Source: Nocardioides sp. HDW12B
Lineage (GTDB): Bacteria > Actinomycetota > Actinomycetes > Propionibacteriales > Nocardioidaceae
Assembly: GCF_011299595.1 (NCBI RefSeq)
Contig: NZ_CP049867.1
Span: forward strand, 1,240,001-1,304,000
DNA length: 64,000 nucleotides
Direction: 5' to 3'
Positions within the stretch are counted from its first letter, which is position 1. The number at the start of each line of letters is the position of its first letter. This document shows positions 7,633 to 16,237 of this stretch, one piece after another. The position numbers were made by a program, and so were the translations under genes. The notes beneath the pieces are model-generated. The model saw only the letters and a list, made by a program, of their open reading frames with translations, did no database searches and was not told the origin of the DNA.

Positions 7633-8313
7633 TCAGGCGGGGTTGACGTTGAAGCGGTAGCCCATGCCCCGCACGGTCGAGATCGCGGCCGACCCGACCT
7701 TGCGCCGCAGGTAGCCGACGTAGACGTCGACGACGTTGGAGCCGGGGTCGTAGTCGTAGCCCCACACGTGCGACAGCAGCTGCTCGCGCGACAGCACGAT
7801 GCCGACGTTGAGCATGAACAGCTCGAGCAGCTGGAACTCCCGCGCCGACAGCTCGATGCGCCGGCCGTCCTGGGTGGCGACCCGCTCGCGCAGGTCCAGC
7901 CTCAGGTTGCCGACGGTGAGGGAGTCCTCGCGGGCCGCGCCGCCGTCGCCCTGCTGCTGGCGCAGCCGCAGCCGGACGCGCGCGAGCAGCTCGGCGAAGC
8001 GGAACGGCTTGGCCATGTAGTCGTCGGCGCCCCCGTCGAGCGCCTGCACGGTGTCGGTGACGGAGTCGCGCGCGGTGAGGACGATGACCGGGATGGTCGA
8101 GCCCTGCGCCCGCAGCCCCTCGAGCACGCCGTAGCCGTCGAGGCGCGGCAGCCCGATGTCGAGCACCATGAGGTCGAACTCGCCCGACAGCGCGTAGTCG
8201 AGCCCGGACACCCCGTCGGCGCACACCGTGGGGCTGTGGCCCTCGGACTTGAGGCCCTTCGACATGAACGAGGAGATGCGGGGCTCGTCCTCGACGATCA
8301 GGATGCGCGCCAC
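7633..8313 (-). CDS. OmpR/PhoB-family response regulator
   Basis: A 226-residue regulator. The receiver domain (about residues 1-115) has the acidic pair in ILIVEDEP, the phosphoacceptor Asp52 in VLDIGLP, Thr80 in VLTARDS and Lys102 in YMAKPF. A winged-helix domain follows (about 130-226), with LSAREFQLLELFMLNVG, SREQLLSHVWGYD and the closing TVRGMGYRF. GTG at 8313 begins VARILIVEDE and overlaps the sensor kinase gene by 16 bp, so translation is probably coupled. It is the last gene of the acidic protein-kinase-regulator operon. The 11-bp-phased CTCA repeats at the three composite promoters are what this class normally binds, so I infer that it controls those promoters, including its own. Confidence 0.95.
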   Translation of the reverse strand: MARILIVEDEPRISSFMSKGLKSEGHSPTVCADGVSGLDYALSGEFDLMVLDIGLPRLDGYGVLEGLRAQGSTIPVIVLTARDSVTDTVQALDGGADDYMAKPFRFAELLARVRLRLRQQQGDGGAAREDSLTVGNLRLDLRERVATQDGRRIELSAREFQLLELFMLNVGIVLSREQLLSHVWGYDYDPGSNVVDVYVGYLRRKVGSAAISTVRGMGYRFNVNPA

Positions 8314-9800
8314 GAGGCGTCCTTCCGTTGACGGGGCAGGGAGATGACGAACAGGGCGCCCGACGGGGTGGCGTCCTCGACGTGCGCGGTGCCGCCGTGC
8401 GCGGCGGCGATGGCGGAGACGATCGAGAGACCGAGACCGCTTCCCTCGTCGTGGACGGCGTCCGCGCCGCGGGTGAACCGCTGGAAGATGGCCGCCTTCT
8501 CGGCGTCGGGGACGCCGGGACCGGAGTCGCGGACCCAGAAGCGGACGGTGCCGGCGGCGCCGACGGCCGAACCGAGCGCGACGGTGTCGGCAGGGCCGGT
8601 GTGCTTGACGGCGTTCTGCGCCAGCTGCACCAGCGCCTGGGTCAGGCGCTGCTCGTCGACCTCGACGTCGACGTCGGCGCGGTCGTCGACGACCCACACC
8701 CGGTCGGCCAGGCCGCGCACCTTGTCGGCGACACGGTCGGTCAGCTCGTCGGCCCGCACCGTCGCCGGCACCACGAACCCGGGACGCTCGGACTTGGTCA
8801 GCAGGATCATGTCCTCGACCAGGCGCGACATCCGCTCGGTCTCGTCGAGCAGGAGGTCGCGGGTACGGCGTACGTCGTCGGGGTCGGCGGGGTCCACCAG
8901 CTCGAGGTGCCCCTGGAGGATCGTCAGGGGCGTCCGCAGCTCGTGGCCGGCGTCGTCGAGGAAGGCCCGCTGGCCGCGGAAGGCTCCGTCGAGACGGTCG
9001 AGCATCGCGTTGAACGTCGTCGTCAGGTCGCCGAGGTCGTCGTTGCTGATCACCGGGATGCGCCGCGACAGGTCGGTCTCGGTGATGTCCTGCGCGGTCT
9101 CGTGCAGGGTGCGGACTGGTGACAGCAGCCGGCCGGCGACCCAGAAGGCGACGCCGGAGACGACGAGCAGGGCGACGAGGGCGGCGAGCGCGTAGGTGCG
9201 CATGGTGGAGTCGAGGGCGCCGGTCTCGTCGTCGACGAAGAAGGCGACGGCGAAGGCGCCGCGGTCGTCGCCGGCCGCGAGCGGCAGCACCTCGAGGTAG
9301 ACCTCGCCGTGCTGCGCCGACTCGATGGTGGTGGACCCGCCGGTCTCGAGGCGCTGCAGGACGGCGTCGACGAAGGCGGGCTCGCTGCGCACCTCGCTGC
9401 GGCTCGAGGCCGAGGAGATCCTGATGCCGCCGTCCCAGGCGCCGACCATGATCTCCGACGGGCTCGGCACGTTGCGCAGCAGGAAAACCCTGACGAGGCG
9501 CTGGTAGGAGGCGAAGCGGTCCTTGGTCACCGGGTCGATGCCGCGCTCCTGCAGCTGCACCAGCTCGGCCATCTCCTGGTCGACGTCGTCGCGCACGCCC
9601 TCCTTGGCCTGCTGCACGCCGAGGAGGTAGACCAGGACCCCGGCGGAGGCCAGCCCCAACGCGGTCAGCAGCGCCACGGCACCGGTGATGCGGGTGCGGA
9701 CCGTCAGCCGCCGCCGCACGCCCCGCAGACGGGGCCCGCCCGATCTACCCGGACGGCGTCGCAGGCCGCCGGTGCGGCGGCCTCCGGGGGGTGCTTCCAT
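8298..9800 (-). CDS. Two-component sensor histidine kinase
   Basis: A 500-residue membrane kinase. A basic N-terminus (about 1-32) leads into one membrane helix (ITGAVALLTALGLASAGVL), an extracytoplasmic sensor region of roughly 130 residues, a second helix (YALAALVALLVVSGVAFWVAG) and a HAMP segment. The dimerisation box is DDAGHELRTPLTILQGH with the phosphorylated His about 286. The ATPase domain has QNAVKHT, DSGPGVPD and DEGSGLGLSIV. ATG at 9800 is preferred; the longer frame from 9920 would add about 40 residues read from the out-of-frame DNA of the upstream acidic gene. It lies 16 bp after that gene. The signal is unknown; the neighbouring secreted poly-Asp protein suggests a cation or envelope cue, which is inference. 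Confidence 0.95.
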   Translation of the reverse strand: MEAPPGGRRTGGLRRRPGRSGGPRLRGVRRRLTVRTRITGAVALLTALGLASAGVLVYLLGVQQAKEGVRDDVDQEMAELVQLQERGIDPVTKDRFASYQRLVRVFLLRNVPSPSEIMVGAWDGGIRISSASSRSEVRSEPAFVDAVLQRLETGGSTTIESAQHGEVYLEVLPLAAGDDRGAFAVAFFVDDETGALDSTMRTYALAALVALLVVSGVAFWVAGRLLSPVRTLHETAQDITETDLSRRIPVISNDDLGDLTTTFNAMLDRLDGAFRGQRAFLDDAGHELRTPLTILQGHLELVDPADPDDVRRTRDLLLDETERMSRLVEDMILLTKSERPGFVVPATVRADELTDRVADKVRGLADRVWVVDDRADVDVEVDEQRLTQALVQLAQNAVKHTGPADTVALGSAVGAAGTVRFWVRDSGPGVPDAEKAAIFQRFTRGADAVHDEGSGLGLSIVSAIAAAHGGTAHVEDATPSGALFVISLPRQRKDASWRAS

Positions 9801-9816
9801 GCCGGCGGGCGAGACG

Positions 9817-10197
9817 TCAGTCGTCGTCCCCGTCGTCGCCATCGTCGTCCGCTTCGTCGTCGTCATCGTCGTCGTCCGGTTGCGGCCGGACGACCTCGAC
9901 GTCGTCATCGTCGTCGTCATCCGAGTCTGACACGTCGTCCTGGTCGTCCTGGCCCCCGTCGTCGCCGTCGTCGGGCGGGGTGGTGGGCCCCTGCCGGGGA
10001 CCGCCGCCGTCGTTGTCGCGGGGCTTGGGCCGCAGCGTCGGCTGCGGCTCGGCGGTCTGGGCGGCCTCCTCGAGGATCAGGGGCTCGCGCTGCGGCGCCG
10101 GCTCGTCACCCGCGACGAGGGTGGGCAGCGCCACGGCGGCGCCGGCGACGAACGCCACCGACGCGAGGATCGGCGCCAGGATCTTGCTCGGGATCAT
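9817..10197 (-). CDS. Small secreted or anchored poly-aspartate protein
   Basis: No family is recognised. The 126-residue product starts MIPSKILAPILASVAFVAGA, a signal or anchor segment. A Pro/Gln/Glu-rich linker (about 30-70) follows, and then an extremely acidic tail in which Asp makes up most of the last 55 residues, with uninterrupted runs of seven. It has no cysteine and no enzymatic motif. ATG at 10197 lies just 6 nt after the CAGGAT box of promoter copy C, so the mRNA may be leaderless. It is the first gene of the operon with the sensor kinase and regulator. Such a tail could bind divalent cations or basic envelope components. Charge pattern and promoter both tie it to the 5484 and 6091 proteins, without clear sequence homology. 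Confidence 0.8.
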   Translation of the reverse strand: MIPSKILAPILASVAFVAGAAVALPTLVAGDEPAPQREPLILEEAAQTAEPQPTLRPKPRDNDGGGPRQGPTTPPDDGDDGGQDDQDDVSDSDDDDDDDVEVVRPQPDDDDDDDEADDDGDDGDDD

Positions 10198-10203
10198 GGC
10201 TCC

Positions 10204-10258
10204 ATCCTGGGACACCTCCGTGGCGACGGCGTGAGAGGACCATGAGAGAGCTCTCATG
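10204..10258 (-). promoter_or_regulatory. Composite OmpR-type promoter, copy C (autoregulatory)
   Basis: On the minus strand the order is CATGAG (10258-10253), 6 nt, CTCATG (10246-10241), 5 nt, CTCAC (10235-10231), 6 nt, GCCACG (10224-10219, the weakest match to TTCATC), 9 nt, CAGGAT (10209-10204). All spacers equal those of copies A and B. The start codon of the poly-Asp gene follows CAGGAT by 6 nt. The site heads the sensor/regulator operon, so the system is probably autoregulated. Confidence 0.68.
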
Positions 10259-10330
10259 ATCCGCGTCCGGCCTCGAGCGCCCGGACTCCCGGTCGGCGCA
10301 CGGTACGTCGTCGCGACCCACCCGGATGCC

Positions 10331-10336
10331 TATAGT
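10331..10336 (+). promoter_or_regulatory. -10 box (TATAGT) of the ABC exporter operon
   Basis: TATAGT is a near-consensus -10 hexamer about 95 bp before the GTG at 10431. Its position implies that transcription starts near 10343. This argues against the in-frame ATG at 10326 as the permease start. No clear -35 is visible. Confidence 0.5.
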
Positions 10337-10430
10337 GACCCGGTCCGAGCGACGGCTCGGGCATCCGCCCGCGACGCCGGACGGATCGGGCTCGGGACGG
10401 GGGCGATGCACCATCGACGCCGCGGGACTG

Positions 10431-13400
10431 GTGAGCAGACGCCTCCTCGCACGTCGGGTGCTCCTGGCCGCGGTGTCCGCGACGACCCTCGTCGCCCTGA
10501 CAGCCGTCTGCGCCGCGGCGCTCCTGCTGACGGCCACCGGCCGCGGGAGCGTCGGGGCCGACCTGGAGCGGTCGCCCGTGGCGGACCGCGTGGTCGACGT
10601 CTCCGGCGAGCTCGAGGTCCCGGCCAGCTCCTCCGTCGCGTCCGCCGAGGCCGGCCAGCGCCTGGTCGCGGCCGACCGCGAGGTGCGCGCGCTGCTGGAG
10701 CAGGTGCTGGCCCCGGCGCTGGGCCCGGCGTCAGGCCCGGCGTCGGGCACCGCGCCCGCCGGGAGCACGGACGTCACCACGTCCGAGTCGGCCGGCGCTG
10801 CCGAGGGGACCGTCACCCGCCGGGTCCTGAGCAGCTCCTACGCGCTGCCGGGTGGTCCTGACGACGGTCCGGGTGCGGGCGAGGACGCCCCGCAGCGGTT
10901 GGCGGTCGTCGCGGGCTACGAGGCACTGACCAGCCAGGCCGACCTCGTCGCGGGCCGGTGGCCCGCGACGGCCCTCGACGACGAGGCCGACGACGGGGCC
11001 GACGACGGGGCCGACGACGGGGCCGACGACGGGAACGGTGGCGGGAACGGTGGCGGGAACGGTGGCGGGGGCGCCGGTGGGGCACGGGAGGTCGAGGTGG
11101 CGCTCCACGCGAGTGCCGCCGACGCGCTGGGCCTGGCACCGGGCGACGCGCTCACGCTGACCAACACCCTGGACGACTCGCGGCTCCGGGTGCGCCTGGT
11201 GGGGACGTGGCGCCCCGACGACGTGGGGGCGGCGTACTGGACCGGCGACGTGCTCGGCACCACCGGCGTGGACCGGGGGACCAGCTTCGTGACCTACGGG
11301 CCCTTCGTGACCGGGGCCGGGACCGAGAGCGTGGTGTCCGACCCGACGGTGCGGTGGCGGGCCGAGCCGGGCCTGGGGTCACTGACGCCCGGTCAGGTCG
11401 GCGACCTGCGCGGCAGGCTGGCAGGCCTGCTCGACGAGGACGGCACCGCGACGGCCGCGGCGGCAGCAGCCCTTGCCGGCGAGCCGACGGAGGGCTCCGC
11501 CGCGGGGGAGCAGGCGCTCACGGTGGAGACCGACCTCGACGAGACCCTGACCGGCGTGGCCGCCCCGGTGGCGGTGGCCCGCTCGGCGGTGGGTCTCCCG
11601 CTGGCGCTGGTCGCGCTGCTCGGCGTCAGCGCCGTGCTGCTGGTGACGCGCCTGGTCCAGGCGGACCGGCGCACCGACGCCCGGTTGCGCGCCTCCCGCG
11701 GATTCTCGCCGGGCCAGCTCCGCGCCGCACACACGCTCGAGGCCCTCGTCGTGGTCCTCCCCGCCGTGGTCCTGGCGCCCGTCCTCGCCTGGCTCACGGT
11801 CCGAGCCGTCGCGCGCGCCACGTCGGCCGACGCGGTCGTCGGCTCGGTGAGCCTGGCCGTCGCGAGCTGGCTGGTGGCCACGGTCGCCGGCCTGGTCGTC
11901 GTGCTGCTGCTGGCGCGCCAGGGGACGGACGACACCGCCCGCGGACGCCTCGCCGCGACCTGGGACCGCTTCGGGCTCGACCTGGTGACGGTCCCGCTCG
12001 CCGTGCTGGGCACGCTGCAGCTCCTGGCGTACGACGAGGGGGCGCTCGCCTCGGGCGCCGACGCCGCCCTCGCCGGCTCCGGCCTCGACCCGGTCCTGGT
12101 GCTCGTCGTCCCGGTGGTCGTGCTGGCCGCGGCGCTGCTGATCGGTCGTCTGGTGCGCGGCGTGCTGCTGCTCGGTGCCGGTGCCGCCGCCCGGGCGCGC
12201 GGCACGGTGGCCGCGCTGGCCGCCTGGCAGGTGGCGCGTCGTGCCGACGAGCACCGGGCGCTGCTGGTCGGCTCGCTGCTCGCCGCCGCGGTCGTCACCC
12301 TCGCGCTCGTGCAGACGGCGACGTACGCCGAGTCCCAGGAGGCCCAGGCCCGGCTGGCCGTCGGCAGCGACCTCCAGGTCACCGGCCTGTCGGACACGGA
12401 CGAGGCCGACCGGGTCGTCGAGCTCGTCGAGGCACGCGGCGGCTCCGCCCTCGTCGTGCTGCGGGACCGCACGGCCCTGGGCGACCTCCCCGTGGAGGCG
12501 CTCGTGCTGGACGCCGCGGACCCGGCGGCGGCGCGGGTGCTCGACGGGGCGCCGGGCGGCACGCTCGGCCCGCCGGCGCTCGGGGCGCTCAAGGCGCTGG
12601 GGACGCCGGACGCCGACGACGCGGCGGAAGGCTCCGGGCCGGTTCCGGCGGTCGCGTCCTCGACCATCGCCGCGCAGGTGGGCGACGAGGCCCGCGCGCG
12701 CCTGCGCATCGCCGGCGTCGACGTGGCCCTGGACGTCGTGGCGCGCACCGACGCCGTGCCCGGCACCGGGCCGGAGGCCGACGCCCTGGGCGCCGGGGCG
12801 GGGACCGGTCGCGCCGCCACCGGCGTCGGGCTGGTGCTCGACGTGACCACGCTGGGCCGGGTGGTCGGACCGGGCCTGACGGAGGGCACCGAGTCCGAGG
12901 TGTGGGCGAGCCTGCCGCGTGAGGCCGTGGGCCCGCTGGAGGCGGACCTCGCCGACCTCGGTGGCGCGGGGGACGACGTGGCCACGGGCGCCGTGCCCCT
13001 CACCGTCGCGGACCGCTGGTCGGCCACGGCGGACCGGCAGGACGGCCCCGTCGGCGCCGGCGTCCGGGCGGCCCTCGTGCTCGCCGTGCTGACGGGGGCG
13101 GTGCTCGGCACCGTCGGGTTCGTGGCCGCGACCGCCGTCGGGCTGCGGCGACGCCGCACCGAGGCAGCCGCGCTGCGGGCGACCGGGCTGTCCCGGCGCC
13201 AGGTCGCGGGCGCCCTGGCCCTGGAGCGGCTCGGCCTGCTCGCCGTCGCCCTCGCCCTCGGGGCGGCCGTGGGCACGGTGGTGGCGGGGGTGCTCGGCCC
13301 GCGACTCGTGCTGACCGAGTCCGCCGCGGTCCCGGTGCCCGCCCCGGCCGCGGCGATCGGCACGGGCACGGCTCTGCAGGTGGCGCTCGCGATGGCGGTG

Positions 13401-13496
13401 ATGGCGGTGCTGGGCGCCGCGGTGGTGGTCGCGGCCGCCCGACGGGTCGCGGCGCGGCCGATGGGTGACGAGCTGCGAGCGGGGGAGGACACGTGA
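10431..13496 (+). CDS. FtsX-like ABC transporter permease
   Basis: A large (1021-residue) permease of the MacB/FtsX type, in which membrane helices bracket big extracytoplasmic domains that move substrates or lipoproteins rather than form a simple channel. A first helix near residues 10-35 is followed by about 330 extracytoplasmic residues. Then come several helices (for example VAVARSAVGLPLALVALLGV and two further groups), a second extracytoplasmic part, and a C-terminal FtsX segment with LRATGLSRRQVAGALALERLG. GTG at 10431 is chosen over 10326 because a -10 box lies between them. The extracytoplasmic domain carries two adjacent tandem repeats (10986-11069). Its stop overlaps the next permease start (GTGA). 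Substrate unknown. Confidence 0.82.
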   Translation: MSRRLLARRVLLAAVSATTLVALTAVCAAALLLTATGRGSVGADLERSPVADRVVDVSGELEVPASSSVASAEAGQRLVAADREVRALLEQVLAPALGPASGPASGTAPAGSTDVTTSESAGAAEGTVTRRVLSSSYALPGGPDDGPGAGEDAPQRLAVVAGYEALTSQADLVAGRWPATALDDEADDGADDGADDGADDGNGGGNGGGNGGGGAGGAREVEVALHASAADALGLAPGDALTLTNTLDDSRLRVRLVGTWRPDDVGAAYWTGDVLGTTGVDRGTSFVTYGPFVTGAGTESVVSDPTVRWRAEPGLGSLTPGQVGDLRGRLAGLLDEDGTATAAAAAALAGEPTEGSAAGEQALTVETDLDETLTGVAAPVAVARSAVGLPLALVALLGVSAVLLVTRLVQADRRTDARLRASRGFSPGQLRAAHTLEALVVVLPAVVLAPVLAWLTVRAVARATSADAVVGSVSLAVASWLVATVAGLVVVLLLARQGTDDTARGRLAATWDRFGLDLVTVPLAVLGTLQLLAYDEGALASGADAALAGSGLDPVLVLVVPVVVLAAALLIGRLVRGVLLLGAGAAARARGTVAALAAWQVARRADEHRALLVGSLLAAAVVTLALVQTATYAESQEAQARLAVGSDLQVTGLSDTDEADRVVELVEARGGSALVVLRDRTALGDLPVEALVLDAADPAAARVLDGAPGGTLGPPALGALKALGTPDADDAAEGSGPVPAVASSTIAAQVGDEARARLRIAGVDVALDVVARTDAVPGTGPEADALGAGAGTGRAATGVGLVLDVTTLGRVVGPGLTEGTESEVWASLPREAVGPLEADLADLGGAGDDVATGAVPLTVADRWSATADRQDGPVGAGVRAALVLAVLTGAVLGTVGFVAATAVGLRRRRTEAAALRATGLSRRQVAGALALERLGLLAVALALGAAVGTVVAGVLGPRLVLTESAAVPVPAPAAAIGTGTALQVALAMAVMAVLGAAVVVAAARRVAARPMGDELRAGEDT
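10986..11069 (+). repeat. Two adjoining 12-bp minisatellites inside the permease gene
   Basis: Four perfect copies of GCCGACGACGGG (encoding ADDG) run directly into three perfect copies of AACGGTGGCGGG (encoding NGGG). All units are multiples of three, so changes in copy number keep the frame and only alter the length of a flexible extracytoplasmic loop. The perfection of the copies suggests recent slippage. Confidence 0.9.
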
Positions 13497-16237
13497 TCCG
13501 CACCGTGGGGACGCTGCGCCTGCTGCGGCGACGGGCCCGCGCCGAGCTGGCGTCGCTGCTGGCGCTCGCCCTGCTGGTCACCGTGACCGCCGCGCTCGCC
13601 GCGACGGTCCCGCGGGTGCTGAGCGCGACCTCCGACCAGGCGCTGCGCGCGGCGCTCGCGGACGCCCCGGACGAGAGCCTCGAGATCTCGGCCAGCACCA
13701 CCAACGACGAGGGCGTCGACCAGCTGCGGACGGTCGACGCCCAGGTCCGCGGGTCACTGACCGCGGGCCTGCGCGAGGTGGTCGTGGACAGCGGCCGCGG
13801 CGCCACCACCGGTCTCTACGACACCCGCGACCCGGCCGGCGAGCCGGTCCGCGACAAGCCGTTCACCTGGCTGCAGCTGCGCCACCAGCCCGGAGCCCTC
13901 GAGCAGGTCACCTGGGTCCAGGGTCGGGCCCCGCGCTCTCCGGGCGAGGACGCCGCGACCCGGACGGCAGAGGGCGAGCGGGTGCCGCTGCTCGAGGTCG
14001 CCCTCGACGCCCGCCTGGCGGAGCAGCTGGAGCTCGAGGTCGGCAAGACCGTCACGCTCGAGCCCCTCGAGGTGGCGCCGTTGGGCGACGGCACGACCGC
14101 GGTCCGCGTCACCGGCCTCTTCGAGCCCCGCGACGCGAGCGCGCGGACCTGGGGCTACGCACCCGCGCTCACGACGCTGGGCCAGCGCTACAGCGCCGAC
14201 GGGCAGCTGGTGGCGGAGTACGCCGCCGCGCTGGTCGACGGCGACCAGCTCGAGGCCCTGCGCCGCGCGTCGCCGCTGCTGCGCTACGACTGGCACTACC
14301 CGGTCGAGCCGAGCGCCCTGGCCGCCGACAACGCCGCCCCGGTCCTCGCCGACCTCGAGGAGGTGGTGGCGCGGGGCGCCTTCGTGGAGTCCTCGTCGGC
14401 GTCGGTGACCGGCGGTGCCGACTCGGTCGCGCTCGCCAGCGGTCTCGTGGACCTGCTGCGCGGCCACCTCGACCGCGCCCAGGCGACGTCCGCGCTCGTG
14501 GCGCTGGTCCTCGGCGGGGTGCTGCTGGTGGCACTGGCGGTGCTCGCGCTGGCCTGTGCCGTGGTCGTACGGCGCCGCGCGTCCGGTCTGGTGCTGGCCC
14601 ACGCCCGGGGCGCCTCCCGGGCGGCCCTGACCGCGACCTCCGTCGCCGAGGTGGCCGTCGTGGTGGCCGCGGGGTCGGCTGCCGGGTCGGCCCTCGCCGG
14701 TGCGGCCGGCGGCGACCGGGCGGCCGGTGCGTCGGCCCTGCTGGCGGCGCTGGTGGGCGTCGCGGCCCTGGTGCTGACGGGCGCGGCGACGTGGCGCACC
14801 CTTCCCGGCCGCGCCGGGTCGTCGCGCGTGCCCTGGCGCACGGCCACCGAGGCGACGGTGCTGCTGGCCGCCGTCCTCGCCGTGCTCGAGGTGCGCCGGC
14901 GCGGACTCGGTGCCGAGGCGGGCACGGGTGGCGGTGCCGACCCCGTGCTGGTGCTCGCACCGGTCCTGGTGGTGCTGGCGGTGGTGGTCCTGGTCCTGCG
15001 GGCGCTGCCTCCGGTGCTGCGTCGCGCGTCCGCCGTCGCGTCTGGGCGCGCGGGGCTGGTGCCCTTCCTGGCGCTGGCGCGCGCCGCCCGGCAGCCCCTC
15101 GCCGTGGCGCTGCCGCTCTCCACGTTGCTGCTGGGGCTGGGGTTCGCCGTCTTCGCCTCCGGGGTCACCGCGACGGTCGACGAGGGCCAGGAGCGTGCCG
15201 CCTGGCGCGACGTGGGGGCCGACTACCTGCTGCAGGCGGAGTACTTCGAGGAGGAGGACCTCGCGTCCCTCGCCGACCTGCCCGGGGTGGACCAGGTCGT
15301 GCCGGCCCTGCGCCGGGAGCGTGCCACCTTCTTCGACCCCGCGGGCCGTGCGACCGACGGCAACGTGCTGGTCGTGGACGCGGCGGGCTACGCCGACCTG
15401 CTGGCCCGGGCGCCCGGCTCGGGAGCCGACCCCGACGCCGTACGACGCCTGGCGGAGCCGGTCGACCCGGAGTCGCCGCTCTCGGCGCTGACGACCACGC
15501 CGGCCCGGACCGCTCTGGCCGCCGACGAGGGCGCCATCGACCCCACCGCGAGCCTCGGACGCACCGAGGTCGCCGTCACCGCGACCCCGGCGACGTTCCC
15601 GCTCGACGGCGGGCTCGGGCTGGTCGTGCTCGACCTGCCGTCGGTGCAGGAGCGCGAGTCGTTCCCGATCCGGCCGAACACCCTGCTGCTGAGAGGGTCG
15701 CCGGAGGCGGCTCCGGCGATCGGGGCCGCGGTGGCGAACCTCGAGCAGCGGGTGGTGGTGACCGACCGTCGCGCGGTCCTCGAGGACCTCGCCGACTCGC
15801 CCTTCGTCGGGTCCACCCAGGCCCTGTTCGCCGCCGGAGCCGCGGCAGCCGCGGCGTACTGCCTGCTGGCGCTGACCCTCACCTTGGTGCTCGCCGCCCG
15901 GTCGCGGGCGCGGCTGGCCTCGACGCTGCGGATGCTGGGCGCCGGTCCGCGGGGGCTGAGCCGGCTCGCCGTGCTCGAGGTCGCACCCCTGCTCGGTGTC
16001 ATGCTCGTCGCGGGCGCCGCGGCCGGGCTGCTGCTGGTCGCGCTGCTCCTCCCGGCGCTCGACCTCCAGCCGCTGACCGGGGGAGCCTCCGCCCCCGAGA
16101 CCCGCCTCGGGCTGCTGCGGACCGCAGGACTGGTGGCCGGGCTGACCGCCCTGGTGGTCGCGACCGTCGCGGGGGTGTCGGCGGTGGAGCGTCGGCGCGG
16201 GCTGGGAGAGACTCTGCGAGAAGGAGACGAGCCGTGA
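13493..16237 (+). CDS. FtsX-like ABC transporter permease
   Basis: A 914-residue partner of the preceding permease with the same plan. An N-terminal helix (SLLALALLVTVTAALAATV) is followed by a long extracytoplasmic domain, middle helices near residues 335-480 and 530-555, a second external region, and a C-terminal FtsX segment with LRMLGAGPRGLSRLAVLEV. GTG at 13493 overlaps the upstream stop by 4 bp. The downstream stop overlaps the first ATPase start in the same way, so the four genes form one tightly coupled operon. Two unlike permeases probably form a heterodimer. Exported substrate unknown. Confidence 0.82.
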   Translation: MIRTVGTLRLLRRRARAELASLLALALLVTVTAALAATVPRVLSATSDQALRAALADAPDESLEISASTTNDEGVDQLRTVDAQVRGSLTAGLREVVVDSGRGATTGLYDTRDPAGEPVRDKPFTWLQLRHQPGALEQVTWVQGRAPRSPGEDAATRTAEGERVPLLEVALDARLAEQLELEVGKTVTLEPLEVAPLGDGTTAVRVTGLFEPRDASARTWGYAPALTTLGQRYSADGQLVAEYAAALVDGDQLEALRRASPLLRYDWHYPVEPSALAADNAAPVLADLEEVVARGAFVESSSASVTGGADSVALASGLVDLLRGHLDRAQATSALVALVLGGVLLVALAVLALACAVVVRRRASGLVLAHARGASRAALTATSVAEVAVVVAAGSAAGSALAGAAGGDRAAGASALLAALVGVAALVLTGAATWRTLPGRAGSSRVPWRTATEATVLLAAVLAVLEVRRRGLGAEAGTGGGADPVLVLAPVLVVLAVVVLVLRALPPVLRRASAVASGRAGLVPFLALARAARQPLAVALPLSTLLLGLGFAVFASGVTATVDEGQERAAWRDVGADYLLQAEYFEEEDLASLADLPGVDQVVPALRRERATFFDPAGRATDGNVLVVDAAGYADLLARAPGSGADPDAVRRLAEPVDPESPLSALTTTPARTALAADEGAIDPTASLGRTEVAVTATPATFPLDGGLGLVVLDLPSVQERESFPIRPNTLLLRGSPEAAPAIGAAVANLEQRVVVTDRRAVLEDLADSPFVGSTQALFAAGAAAAAAYCLLALTLTLVLAARSRARLASTLRMLGAGPRGLSRLAVLEVAPLLGVMLVAGAAAGLLLVALLLPALDLQPLTGGASAPETRLGLLRTAGLVAGLTALVVATVAGVSAVERRRGLGETLREGDEP

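Noticed and set aside
9801-9920. Longer N-terminus for the sensor kinase
   Set aside because: The extra 40 residues are Thr/Met/Arg repeats read out of frame from the poly-Asp gene. ATG 9800 gives a normal kinase N-terminus.
10241-10258. CATGAGAG-AG-CTCTCATG as a separate operator for the ABC operon
   Set aside because: It is the outer part of composite promoter C, and the ABC side lacks the CTCAC and TTCATC blocks; it explains only the minus-strand operon.
10326-10430. Upstream start (ATG 10326) for the first ABC permease
   Set aside because: A TATAGT -10 box lies inside the would-be coding region, so this ATG would not be in the mRNA. The added residues have no membrane or signal character.
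13465-16233. Long continuous frame running into the first ATPase
   Set aside because: Upstream of GTG 16234 it translates to Arg/Gly-rich nonsense in an alternate frame of the permease gene. The ATPase begins at the GTGA overlap.
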